Assembly: GCA_963715485.1 (NCBI GenBank)
Contig: OY970244.1
Location: 2,666,001 to 2,730,000 of the forward strand
Source: SG8-30 sp963715485
Lineage (GTDB): Bacteria > Pseudomonadota > Gammaproteobacteria > Steroidobacterales > Steroidobacteraceae
Direction of reading: 5' to 3'
DNA length: 64,000 nt
Shown here: positions 26,736 through 34,824 of the stretch, in pieces
How positions within the stretch are numbered: the first letter of the stretch is position 1
Layout: each line of letters opens with the position of its first letter
The notes under the pieces: generated by a model
The model's database searches: none
What the model was told of the DNA's origin: nothing
What the model saw: only the letters and a program-made list of their open reading frames with translations
Translations under genes and position numbers: made by a program

Positions 26736-27572
26736 TCAGCCGCGGTCGAGCCATGCGTCGCCCTCGCGGCCGATGTGGCCTTCGCGTTCGAGTTTCAGCA
26801 GGTGCGCGAGCAATGAGCAGCTCGCAAGTTCGTGCAGCGCCGGATCGATGTCCTCGTAGACAACGATCAGCAACTCCTCGATGGTGGCGGCTCCTGCCCG
26901 ACGCAGGGCATCGCGCGTCTTTTGCTCGCGCAGCAGGCGGTGGGCGATCAGTGCGTCGATGATCTCCACTGGCCGTTCCAGCATCGGACCGTGTCCCGGA
27001 GCGATCATCGCCAGCGGCAGTTCCCTTAGCCGCGCCAGTGAATCGAGGTAGTCGGCCATGTCGCCGTCAGGCGGCAGGATCACCGGAGAGACATGGCCAA
27101 GGATATGGTCGCCCGTAAAAAGCACCTGGCCCTGCTCCAGCAGGAAGCACAGGTGATTCGACGCATGTCCCGGTGTCGTGATGCAACGTAGCGCGACATC
27201 CGCCAGCACGACGCGCTCTCCATCGGCGGGCTCCGCGTCCGGCCGGAAGCGCCGGTCCTGACGGCCGTCCTGCGGCGCGAGTCGTCCGATAACCGTTGCA
27301 CCGGTCCGCTCCCTGATTGCCCGGGCGGCCGGCGAGTGATCTCGATGGGTGTGCGTCACCAGGATCCATGCAATTCTTCCGGCGCCGGCGGCGACGAGCG
27401 CATCGACATGTGCGGGGTCTGCGGGTCCTGGGTCGATTACAGCCAACTCGTCAGTGCCGACGAGGTAGGAATTGGTGCCCGGCCCGGTGAACGGGCCGGG
27501 ATTGGGCGCGACGATTCGCAGGATGCCCGGTCCGATCGGCTGCGGCCAACCGGGCGTGAAATCGTTGTGCAA
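26736..27572 (-). CDS. MBL-fold metallo-hydrolase, LACTB2/glyoxalase II-like
   Basis: This 278-residue protein has the metallo-beta-lactamase metal motif VTHTHRDHSPA near residue 80, later ligands in TTPGHASNHLCFLL and LFTGDHILGHVSP, and APGHGPMLE. The last 70 residues form the small winged-helix-like tail (LEREGHIGREGDAWLDRG) of the LACTB2 subgroup. Members hydrolyse thioesters or RNA; the substrate cannot be decided here. It ends 13 nt before the ModF-like gene on the same strand and may be cotranscribed with it. Confidence 0.85.
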   Translation of the reverse strand: MHNDFTPGWPQPIGPGILRIVAPNPGPFTGPGTNSYLVGTDELAVIDPGPADPAHVDALVAAGAGRIAWILVTHTHRDHSPAARAIRERTGATVIGRLAPQDGRQDRRFRPDAEPADGERVVLADVALRCITTPGHASNHLCFLLEQGQVLFTGDHILGHVSPVILPPDGDMADYLDSLARLRELPLAMIAPGHGPMLERPVEIIDALIAHRLLREQKTRDALRRAGAATIEELLIVVYEDIDPALHELASCSLLAHLLKLEREGHIGREGDAWLDRG

Positions 27573-27904
27573 CGCGTCTGCTCCGGCGTTAAAGGCGGAC
27601 TATAGCGGATGGCGGGTACCTGATAGCAGGACGCCGGCAGCTAGACTTCGCAGAACTGTAATGGATCCATGTTGTTATGAATCATCATATTTAATATAGA
27701 GTTATTGACGATAACTAAGTTTATTTATAATTTCTATAAGGATAGAATCTTTAGGAATGTCTGCGCCTTTTCGTGGCAGGCTGAATCGCCGCCTCGCCGA
27801 CAGCGGGATACCAGGCTGCCGGATCCCGATCCGACGAAGAGGATGCATGGGGCAACTCGTCCCTGTCCTATCATGAGCCCACCCACCGGCCCGAGACTCC
27901 GCCC
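27573..27904. other. AT-rich divergent intergenic region
   Basis: These 332 bases lie between the divergent MBL hydrolase and SulP genes. From about 27655 to 27765 the composition falls well below the GC level of the rest of the window, with runs such as CATATTTAATATAGAG. It includes a 10-bp palindrome ATGGATCCAT at 27661-27670 and a candidate promoter at 27705-27731. I see no supported gene. Confidence 0.5.
27705..27731 (+). promoter_or_regulatory. candidate sigma-70 promoter of the SulP gene
   Basis: TTGACG at 27705-27710 and a perfect TATAAT at 27726-27731 are separated by 15 nt, slightly short of the ideal 17. The resulting leader would be about 165 nt. The AT-rich setting supports it. 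Confidence 0.45.
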
Positions 27905-29545
27905 ATGAGCGCAGCGCTGCCTCGCATCGACGTTTCGAACCTGCGCGGCGACCTGTTCGGCGGCGTGACCGCCGCGATCGTCGCACTGCCACTGGCGCTG
28001 GCCTTCGGGGTCGCCTCGGGTGCCGGCCCCGTGGCCGGCTTGTACGGGGCGATCTGCGTCGGGCTGTTCGCATCCCTCTTTGGCGGTACGCCGGCACAGA
28101 TCTCCGGCCCGACCGGACCGATGACGGTGGTCGCTGCGACGATATTCACGGCGCATGCAGGCAACCCCGCTGTCGCCTTTACCATCGTCATGCTCGCCGG
28201 TGTACTGCAGGTGGTATTCGGGGCACTGAAGTTCGGCCGTTACATCAACCTGGTGCCCTACCCGGTCGTCTCGGGATTCATGTCCGGCATCGGGGTCATC
28301 ATCATCGTGATGCAGCTCGACCCGCTGCTCGGTCACGAGGCCTCCAGGAGCGTGATCAACGCATTGACAGTCCTGCCGGAATACGCCCTTCATCCCAACG
28401 TCGGGGCGCTCGCGGCCGGCCTCGTCGCGCTGGGTATCTGCCTGTTCATGCCCAAGCCCGTCACACAGAAAGTACCTGCGACGCTGGTCGCCCTGATCGT
28501 CGGCTCATTGCTCGTCGCCTTCGTCTTTTCCGGAGCGCCTGTGCTGGGCCCGATACCCTCGGCGCTACCGCGGTTCATCGTGCCCGATCTCGACATTCGA
28601 CTGCTGCGCGAGGTCGTACCGCCAGCCCTCGTGCTCGCGGCGCTCGGATCGCTCGACAGCCTGCTGACCTCGCTGATCGCCGACAACATCACGCGCACGT
28701 TCCACAACTCGGATCGCGAACTGGTCGGCCAGGGCATCGGCAACTTCGTCGCCGGGCTGCTGGGCGGCATCCCGGGAGCCGGCGCGACCATACGGACCCT
28801 GGTCAACATCCGCTCGGGTGGGCGCACGCCGCTGTCGGGGGTCACGCACGCACTGGTGCTGCTGGCCATCGTGCTGGGTCTCGGGCCGCTGGCCGCGCAC
28901 GTGCCGCACGCGGTCCTGGCCGGAATACTGATCAAGGTTGGAATTGACGTCATCGACTGGTCGTACCTGAAGCGCTCGCCTCGCCTGCCGGTCTCCTCGA
29001 CGGTTTGCATGATTACCGTCCTGCTGCTGACCGTCTTCGTCGACGTCATTACTGCGGTGGGCGTGGGCACGGTGATGGCGAGCATGCTGTTCATCAAGGA
29101 AATGGCTGACCTGCAGAGTCAGTCCATCCGTGCCATCACCGATCATGAATCAGGCGAGGACATCCTCTCGGCCGGCGAGAAGGAACTGTTCAGGCAGTTG
29201 CGGGGTCGCGTGTTGATGCTGCACCTGTCCGGCCCGATGAGTTTCGGGGCCGCCAACGAGATGACCCGGCGCATGTCGATGGCGGCCAAGTTCGAGGCCC
29301 TGGTGGTCGATATGCAGGACGTGCCAACGCTGGACGTCAGCGCCGCGCTGTCGCTGGAAACGATCATCCAGCGGGCCCAGCAGCAGGGCCAGCAGGTCGT
29401 CCTGGCGGGTATCCACAAGCCGGTCGCCCGGACCCTGCTCCAGATCGGGCTTAGCCGGACGCTGAAGGACTTCGACCATTATCGGACCCGCGAACAGGCA
29501 CTGGCCCGGGTCGCGTCGATGTTCGCACCGGACGACGGGAACTGA
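27905..29545 (+). CDS. SulP-family anion transporter with STAS domain
   Basis: This 546-residue inner-membrane protein has the SLC26/SulP transport domain: LFGGVTAAIVALPLALAFGV at the start, GTPAQISGPTGPMTVV, about 12-14 helices, GNFVAGLLGGIPGAGATIRT and a C-terminal STAS domain from about residue 435 (VLMLHLSGPMSFGAAN). Close bacterial relatives move sulfate, bicarbonate (BicA-like) or dicarboxylates (DauA-like). No adjacent carbonic anhydrase or sulfur genes tell which. The ATG at 27905 has no strong Shine-Dalgarno. Confidence 0.9.
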   Translation: MSAALPRIDVSNLRGDLFGGVTAAIVALPLALAFGVASGAGPVAGLYGAICVGLFASLFGGTPAQISGPTGPMTVVAATIFTAHAGNPAVAFTIVMLAGVLQVVFGALKFGRYINLVPYPVVSGFMSGIGVIIIVMQLDPLLGHEASRSVINALTVLPEYALHPNVGALAAGLVALGICLFMPKPVTQKVPATLVALIVGSLLVAFVFSGAPVLGPIPSALPRFIVPDLDIRLLREVVPPALVLAALGSLDSLLTSLIADNITRTFHNSDRELVGQGIGNFVAGLLGGIPGAGATIRTLVNIRSGGRTPLSGVTHALVLLAIVLGLGPLAAHVPHAVLAGILIKVGIDVIDWSYLKRSPRLPVSSTVCMITVLLLTVFVDVITAVGVGTVMASMLFIKEMADLQSQSIRAITDHESGEDILSAGEKELFRQLRGRVLMLHLSGPMSFGAANEMTRRMSMAAKFEALVVDMQDVPTLDVSAALSLETIIQRAQQQGQQVVLAGIHKPVARTLLQIGLSRTLKDFDHYRTREQALARVASMFAPDDGN

Positions 29546-29701
29546 CGACGAGGGCGCAAGGTCCCAGATCAGCGTTGCCCGGCGCAGGCGACGGTCCGGA
29601 CCGACCCGGGGCCTCCCCTACGGCGCGACCTAGGTTAGACTGCTGCGTGCCGCCGGCGAGTCCGCGGCCCCAACCCGGAACCCAGGCCGAGGAAACGACC
29701 G

Positions 29702-30070
29702 ATGAAGAAAGCCACACTTGTCACCTGCCTGCTGCTCGCGAGCATTGGCGCCGGCGCGGCGCAGGCCACGTGTATTTATCCGCGCGAACCCGAGAGCATT
29801 CCGGATGGCGCCACTGCAACTTACGATGAAATGGTGGCGGCGCAACAGACGGTCAAGCAGTTCGATGCGGACATCACCGCGTACACTGCGTGCCTCGAAA
29901 TGGAACTGCAGGCCATGCTCGAGGATCCCGGCCTGGACGAGGCCCGCAAGATAGAGCTTCAGACCATGCAGGCCAAGAAGAACAACGCGGCGGTCGACCA
30001 CGTCCAGTCCGTGGCTGAACGCTTTAACGAGCAGCTGCGTGCTTTCCAGGCCGCCAAGAAGAAGGACTGA
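29702..30070 (+). CDS. small secreted helical protein, unknown function
   Basis: This 122-residue protein has a clear Sec signal peptide (MKKATLVTCLLLASIGAGAA, likely cleavage after AQA) and a mature part that is mostly charged helix (QQTVKQFDADITAYTACLEM to QAKKNNAAVDHVQSVAERFN), probably a coiled-coil hairpin in the periplasm. Two cysteines remain after cleavage, one near the new N-terminus and one in TACLEM, which could form a disulfide. I do not recognise a named family. It precedes moaA by 46 nt but has no obvious link to molybdopterin synthesis. Confidence 0.75.
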   Translation: MKKATLVTCLLLASIGAGAAQATCIYPREPESIPDGATATYDEMVAAQQTVKQFDADITAYTACLEMELQAMLEDPGLDEARKIELQTMQAKKNNAAVDHVQSVAERFNEQLRAFQAAKKKD

Positions 30071-30116
30071 GGGGCAGCGCCAGTACGGCGCGCTTCCCTG
30101 CAGGGGGTAACCGGCC

Positions 30117-31175
30117 ATGAGCGGAAAGAGTAAGGCTCCGGTGGTTGCGCTCGTCGACTCGACGGGCATCGCCGACGCCCGCGGACGGCCGCTCAGGGAC
30201 CTGCGGATATCGGTCATGGACCGCTGCAACTTCCGCTGCCCCTATTGCATGCCGCGGGAGACGTTCCATGAAAACTACCGTTTCCTGCCCGCAACGGCCC
30301 GGCTCTCGTTCGAGGAAATCCTGCGGCTGACCCGCCTGTTCGTGGCCGCCGGCGTCTGCAAGGTCCGGTTGACCGGCGGCGAGCCGCTGCTGCGTTCCGG
30401 CCTCGCCGACCTGGTCGGCGAGCTGTCTGCCATCAACGGTGTGGATGACCTGGCCCTGACCACCAACGGCGTGCTGCTCGCACAGCACGCAGCCAAGCTC
30501 AAGGCCAACGGCCTCAGGCGCGTAACCGTCAGCCTTGACAGCCTCGACCAGGCGATTTTCCGCAAGGCGAGCGGCGGCTTCGATGGAATCCAGCGTGTCC
30601 TCGACGGCATCGACGCCGCACGGGAGGCCAGCCTGACGCCGATCAAGATCAACGCTGTCGTGCAACGTGGCCTGAACGACGACAGTGCGCTGGAGCTGGT
30701 CGAGCGGTTTCGCGGCACCGGTGTGATCGTGCGCTTCATTGAGTACATGGATGTCGGCAACCGCAATCACTGGGCGCGCGACCGGGTAGTGCCCTCGCTC
30801 GAATTGAAGCAGCGTATCGAGTCGCGCTGGCCGCTGCAGGTCGCTGCGGCCAGCTACCGGGGAGAAGTCGCCGAGAGGTATACGTTCACCGACGGTGCCG
30901 GCGAGGTCGGTTTCATCTCCTCCGTATCCCAGCCCTTCTGCGGCGACTGCACGCGCGCGCGGCTGTCTTCCGAGGGCGTGTTGTACACCTGTCTGTTCGC
31001 GACCCACGGGACCGACCTGCGCGGCCCGCTGCGTGCGGGCGCAACCGACGAAGAATTGCTGGCGCGGATCCGCGGCATCTGGCGCGAGCGCGACGACCGC
31101 TATAGCGAGCAGCGCAGGGCCCTGGCGCGGCAGCGCTCGGAAAAGAAGATCGAAATGTATTACATCGGCGGTTGA
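30117..31175 (+). CDS. moaA: GTP 3',8-cyclase MoaA
   Basis: This 352-residue radical-SAM enzyme starts molybdenum cofactor synthesis by converting GTP to 3',8-cyclo-7,8-dihydro-GTP. The SAM cluster motif is MDRCNFRCPYCMP near residue 35, GGEPLLR follows, and the second [4Fe-4S] cluster uses CGDCTRARLS plus the cysteine in LYTCLF. The C-terminal GG of MYYIGG, needed for activity in the family, is intact. It heads a tight moaA-moaC-moaD-moaE operon. moaB, moeA and mogA are not in the window. Confidence 0.97.
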   Translation: MSGKSKAPVVALVDSTGIADARGRPLRDLRISVMDRCNFRCPYCMPRETFHENYRFLPATARLSFEEILRLTRLFVAAGVCKVRLTGGEPLLRSGLADLVGELSAINGVDDLALTTNGVLLAQHAAKLKANGLRRVTVSLDSLDQAIFRKASGGFDGIQRVLDGIDAAREASLTPIKINAVVQRGLNDDSALELVERFRGTGVIVRFIEYMDVGNRNHWARDRVVPSLELKQRIESRWPLQVAAASYRGEVAERYTFTDGAGEVGFISSVSQPFCGDCTRARLSSEGVLYTCLFATHGTDLRGPLRAGATDEELLARIRGIWRERDDRYSEQRRALARQRSEKKIEMYYIGG

Positions 31176-31177
31176 CC

Positions 31178-31657
31178 ATGCTGTCACACGTTGATAGCGA
31201 CGGGCGGCCGGCCATGGTCGACGTCAGCGAAAAGCAGGTCACAAGCCGCAAGGCGACGGCTGTATCGTCGGTCAGGCTGCCTGCAGGTGTAGTCGAGATA
31301 CTCAGGACGCAGGGCTTCACCACAGCCAAGGGCCCCGTGTTCCAGACGGCGATCATCGCCGGCACCATGGCTGCAAAGCGTACCCACGAACTGATTCCGT
31401 TCTGCCATCCCCTGGGTCTCGAGAAATGCCGCATCGAGGTTGCTTGCGACGACGCGGGGATAGTCACCATTACCTGCGCGGTGTCGGTTCATGGTCGCAC
31501 CGGCGTGGAAATGGAAGCGCTCACCGGCGCGTCGGTTGCCGCGCTGACCGTCTACGACATGTGCAAGGCGCTGTCGCACGATATGGTGATCGCAGAGACC
31601 CGCCTGATCGAGAAGACTGGTGGCAAGAGCCATTTTCATGCGGGAGAGCGCGGCTGA
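31178..31657 (+). CDS. moaC: cyclic pyranopterin monophosphate synthase MoaC
   Basis: This 159-residue enzyme works with MoaA to form cyclic pyranopterin monophosphate. Family motifs include the start HVDSDGRPAMVDVS, AKRTHELIPFCHPLGLEK and EMEALTGASVAALTVYDMCKA. ATG 31178 lies 2 nt after the moaA stop; a TTG at 31172 overlapping that stop is a less likely start. The stop overlaps the moaD start (TGATG). Confidence 0.96.
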   Translation: MLSHVDSDGRPAMVDVSEKQVTSRKATAVSSVRLPAGVVEILRTQGFTTAKGPVFQTAIIAGTMAAKRTHELIPFCHPLGLEKCRIEVACDDAGIVTITCAVSVHGRTGVEMEALTGASVAALTVYDMCKALSHDMVIAETRLIEKTGGKSHFHAGERG

Positions 31658-31899
31658 TGGCTCGCATTCGGCTCCGGTACTACGCGCTGCTGCGCGAGCA
31701 GGCCGGCAGGAACGAGGAATTCGTCGACACGGCGGCCGGCGACGCGGCTGGTCTCTATGACGAGCTGGCGGCACGACACGGCTTCAGCCTCGGCCGCACG
31801 CAGCTGAAGGTCGCGGTCAACGCCGAGTTCGCTGACTGGTCGCGGCCGCTGGCCGACGGCGACGAAGTGGTGTTCATCCCGCCGGTAGCGGGCGGATGA
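31657..31899 (+). CDS. moaD: molybdopterin synthase sulfur-carrier subunit MoaD
   Basis: This 80-residue ubiquitin-like protein carries the thiocarboxylate sulfur for molybdopterin synthesis. It has the start RIRLRYYALLREQAG, the mid-section LKVAVNAEF and the essential C-terminal Gly-Gly in FIPPVAGG. Its ATG overlaps the moaC stop and its stop overlaps the moaE ATG. Confidence 0.95.
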   Translation: MARIRLRYYALLREQAGRNEEFVDTAAGDAAGLYDELAARHGFSLGRTQLKVAVNAEFADWSRPLADGDEVVFIPPVAGG

Positions 31900-32351
31900 G
31901 CGCCTTCGAGTTCCTCCGCGAGCCGCTGGACCCTGCGGCGCTCGGGGCAGCACTCGCCGACGTCGCCGCCGGCGGCTTTGTGTCCTTCGAGGGCTGGGTG
32001 CGCAACGAGAACGACGGCCGCGAGGTCCTGCGCCTGGATTACGAAGCCTTCGAGGAGCTCGCCGTCAAGGAAGGCGCATGCATCGTGGCCGAGGCGATCG
32101 AACGCTTCGGGGTGCGCGGTGCTCGCTGTGTGCACCGCCTGGGTGAACTGGGCCTCGGCGAGCTGGCCGTCTGGGTCGGTGTGGCAAGCGGCCACCGGGC
32201 CGAGGCCTTCGCCGCATGCCGCTACATCATCGACGAGGTCAAGCACCGCGTTCCCATCTGGAAGAAGGAGCACTACCTCGATGGCGACTCGGGCTGGGTC
32301 AATTGCGAACGCTGCGCGGAGGCGGCTCACCAGCATCACGACCATCGCTGA
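31896..32351 (+). CDS. moaE: molybdopterin synthase catalytic subunit MoaE
   Basis: This 151-residue subunit pairs with MoaD to put two sulfurs into cyclic pyranopterin monophosphate. Recognisable segments are GGFVSFEGWVRNENDGREV, LDYEAFEELAVKE, ASGHRAEAFAACRYIIDEVKHRVPIWKKE (with the catalytic Lys) and DSGWVNCE. The ATGA overlap with moaD indicates translational coupling. It converges with proA, leaving 29 nt between them. Confidence 0.95.
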   Translation: MSAFEFLREPLDPAALGAALADVAAGGFVSFEGWVRNENDGREVLRLDYEAFEELAVKEGACIVAEAIERFGVRGARCVHRLGELGLGELAVWVGVASGHRAEAFAACRYIIDEVKHRVPIWKKEHYLDGDSGWVNCERCAEAAHQHHDHR

Positions 32352-32380
32352 ACGGATGCGGCCGGGATCGACCGCCTGCG

Positions 32381-33652
32381 TCAGCCCGGCCTCACCTGCC
32401 CGGTGCCACGCACGACGTATTTGTAGCTGACCAGCTGCTCGAGCCCCACCGGACCGCGCGCATGAAATCGATCGGTTGAAATACCGATTTCCGCGCCCAT
32501 CCCGAATTCGCCACCGTCAGCGTACTGGGTCGAGGCGTTGTGCAGGACGATTGCACTGTCGACTTCGATGAGAAAACGCTCGGCTGCAGCAGGATCCTCT
32601 GTGACGATCGACTCGGTATGGGCGGAGCCGTATCTGGCAATGTGCGCAATCGCACCCTCGACCCCGTCGACCATCTTGGCCGCGATGATCGCGTCCAGGT
32701 ACTCCGTGTACCAGTCGTCCTCGGTGGCGGGCCTTACCCGCGGGTCAACGCGTCGGATGTCCTGGTCGCCACGCACCTCGCAGCCGGCGTCGAGCAGCGC
32801 CTTGACCACCGGCAGCACGTGTGTTCGGGCCACCGCACGGTCGAAGAGCACCGTCTCCGCGGCGCCGCAGATGCCGGTCCGCCTCAGCTTCGCGTTGATG
32901 ACGATTTCGCGTGCCATGTTGACGTCGGCGGCACCGTCCACGTAGACATGGCAGTTGCCCTCCAGATGACCGATCACCGGCACGCGCGCATCATGCTGCA
33001 CGCGCGCAATCAAGCCCTTGCCGCCTCGTGGCACGATGACGTCGATGTAGTCGGTCATGCCCTTCAGCATGTAGCCGACGGCGTCACGATCCTGGGTGGG
33101 CACCATCTGGATGGCGGCTTCGGGCAGGCCTGCCGATCGCAGGCCCTCGACCAGGCAGCCGTGAATGGCCAGGCTGGATGCAGCGCTCTCCGAGCCTCCC
33201 CGCAGGATCGCGGCATTGCCACTCTTGAGACACAGGGCGCCCGCATCGGCCGTCACGTTTGGCCGGCTCTCGTACACGATGCCGATTACGCCCAGCGGAA
33301 CGCTGGTCCGCTGGATGACCAGCCCGTTGGGGCGCGTCCACTCGGCCAGCACCCTGCCGACAGGGTCGGGCAGCGCGGCGACCTGCTCGAGCCCCGCCGC
33401 CATCGCCTCGACCCGGCCGGCGTCGAGCTTCAGCCTGTCGAGCATGGCGCCGCTCAAACCCTTGCTGCGTGCCGCAGCCATGTCATTGTCATTGGCCGCG
33501 ATGATTGCGGCAGCTCGATGCCGCGCGGTTACCGCCGCCGCGACCAGCGCCGCGTTCTTCGCTTCGCTACCGGCATGTGCCAGCACGCGCGCCGCCGCGA
33601 TGGCGTCACGTCCGATACCGTCCATGACCGCACCGAGCCCTGCGTCACTCAT
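32381..33652 (-). CDS. proA: glutamate-5-semialdehyde dehydrogenase
   Basis: This 423-residue NADPH-dependent enzyme reduces gamma-glutamyl phosphate in proline biosynthesis. It has the ALDH-superfamily fold with IGIVYESRPNVTADAGALC, SGNAAILRGGSES, the nucleophile Cys in LRRTGICGAAETVL and the C-terminal EIGISTDRFHARGPVGLEQL typical of ProA. It overlaps the proB stop by 4 nt, forming a proBA operon. Confidence 0.96.
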   Translation of the reverse strand: MSDAGLGAVMDGIGRDAIAAARVLAHAGSEAKNAALVAAAVTARHRAAAIIAANDNDMAAARSKGLSGAMLDRLKLDAGRVEAMAAGLEQVAALPDPVGRVLAEWTRPNGLVIQRTSVPLGVIGIVYESRPNVTADAGALCLKSGNAAILRGGSESAASSLAIHGCLVEGLRSAGLPEAAIQMVPTQDRDAVGYMLKGMTDYIDVIVPRGGKGLIARVQHDARVPVIGHLEGNCHVYVDGAADVNMAREIVINAKLRRTGICGAAETVLFDRAVARTHVLPVVKALLDAGCEVRGDQDIRRVDPRVRPATEDDWYTEYLDAIIAAKMVDGVEGAIAHIARYGSAHTESIVTEDPAAAERFLIEVDSAIVLHNASTQYADGGEFGMGAEIGISTDRFHARGPVGLEQLVSYKYVVRGTGQVRPG

Positions 33653-34818
33653 GCTGTCCTCCCGCTGTCCCCGGGCCGCGGCCGTGCCACGACAAGATCG
33701 TCGCGGTGGATGATCTCGTCGCGGCCGCGATAGCCGAGCAACGACTCGATCTCGGCGGTCTTGCGGCCGCAGATACGCCTTGCGTCCTCGCTCGAGTAAG
33801 CCGTCAGTCCGCGCGCCAGCTCGCGCCCGTCCTGGCCGATCACCCGGACCGCGTCGCCGCGGTCGAAGCGGCCGCGCACCTCGACCACGCCAGCCGGCAG
33901 CAGGCTCTTGCCCCGGCCGAGCGCCGCTGCGGCGCCCGCGTCGATGACGACCTCACCAGCCGACTTCAGCGTCGCCGCAATCCACTGCTTGCGCACCGCC
34001 ACTGGTGCCTCATGGGCCATGAACCAGGTGCAGGCACCCCCCGATTCCAGCGCTGCGAGCGGATGCATGATCCGCCCGGAGGCGATACAGAGGCTGCAGC
34101 CCGCCCCGACCGCGATCCTGGCTGCCTCGACCTTGGTCGTCATACCGCCAGAGCCGACTCCGGAGCCGGGTCCCTCGGCCATCGCCGCAATCTCGGCCGT
34201 TATTTCAGCGACCTCCGGAATGAAACGGGCGTCCGGATGGCGCGCCGGATCGGCCGTGTAAAGCCCGGACACGTCCGACAACAGTACGGCGCAATCCGCA
34301 GCCAGCATCTGCGCCACCCGCGCTGCAAGGCGGTCGTTGTCTCCATAGCGGATCTCGGCGGTCGCAACCGTGTCGTTTTCGTTGATGACCGGCACGGCGC
34401 CGAGGGACAGCAACGTATTCAGGGTCGAGCGGGCATTGAGGTAGCGCCGGCGTTGCTCGGTGTCGGCGAAAGTCAGCAGAACCTGGGCCACGGCGATGCC
34501 GTGGGTCTCCAGCACTTCCTTCCAGGCGTGCGCGAGCCGGATCTGGCCAACGGCGGCTGCGGCCTGGCTTTCCTCCAGTTTGAGCCGCCCCGGCTGCAGC
34601 CCCAGGTGGCGCCGCCCCAGGGCGATCGCACCAGAGGAGACCAGCACGACTTCCTGCCCGCGCTCGCGCAGCCGCGCGATGTCGGCCGCCAGCGACTCCA
34701 GCCAGCTGCGGTTCAACCGTCCCGTTGCGGCATCCACCAGCAAGGCGGAGCCGACCTTGACGACGATCCTGCGCGCCCGGCCGATGCGCCGCGCGCGCCC
34801 CTGTGCAGCCGCCGTCAT
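33649..34818 (-). CDS. proB: glutamate 5-kinase with PUA domain
   Basis: This 389-residue enzyme makes gamma-glutamyl phosphate, the first committed step to proline. The amino-acid-kinase domain shows VVKVGSALLVD, VSSGAIALGRRHLGL, FADTEQRRRYLNA, VINENDTVAT and GSGVGSGGMTTKVEAARI; a C-terminal PUA domain starts near residue 290. Its stop overlaps the proA start. Feedback inhibition by proline is expected for the family. Confidence 0.96.
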   Translation of the reverse strand: MTAAAQGRARRIGRARRIVVKVGSALLVDAATGRLNRSWLESLAADIARLRERGQEVVLVSSGAIALGRRHLGLQPGRLKLEESQAAAAVGQIRLAHAWKEVLETHGIAVAQVLLTFADTEQRRRYLNARSTLNTLLSLGAVPVINENDTVATAEIRYGDNDRLAARVAQMLAADCAVLLSDVSGLYTADPARHPDARFIPEVAEITAEIAAMAEGPGSGVGSGGMTTKVEAARIAVGAGCSLCIASGRIMHPLAALESGGACTWFMAHEAPVAVRKQWIAATLKSAGEVVIDAGAAAALGRGKSLLPAGVVEVRGRFDRGDAVRVIGQDGRELARGLTAYSSEDARRICGRKTAEIESLLGYRGRDEIIHRDDLVVARPRPGDSGRTA

Positions 34819-34824
34819 GGGTGG

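Noticed and set aside
32352..32380. Terminator between moaE and proA
   Set aside because: The short GCGGCCG/CGACCGC match has a mismatch and no T run within a 29-nt gap.
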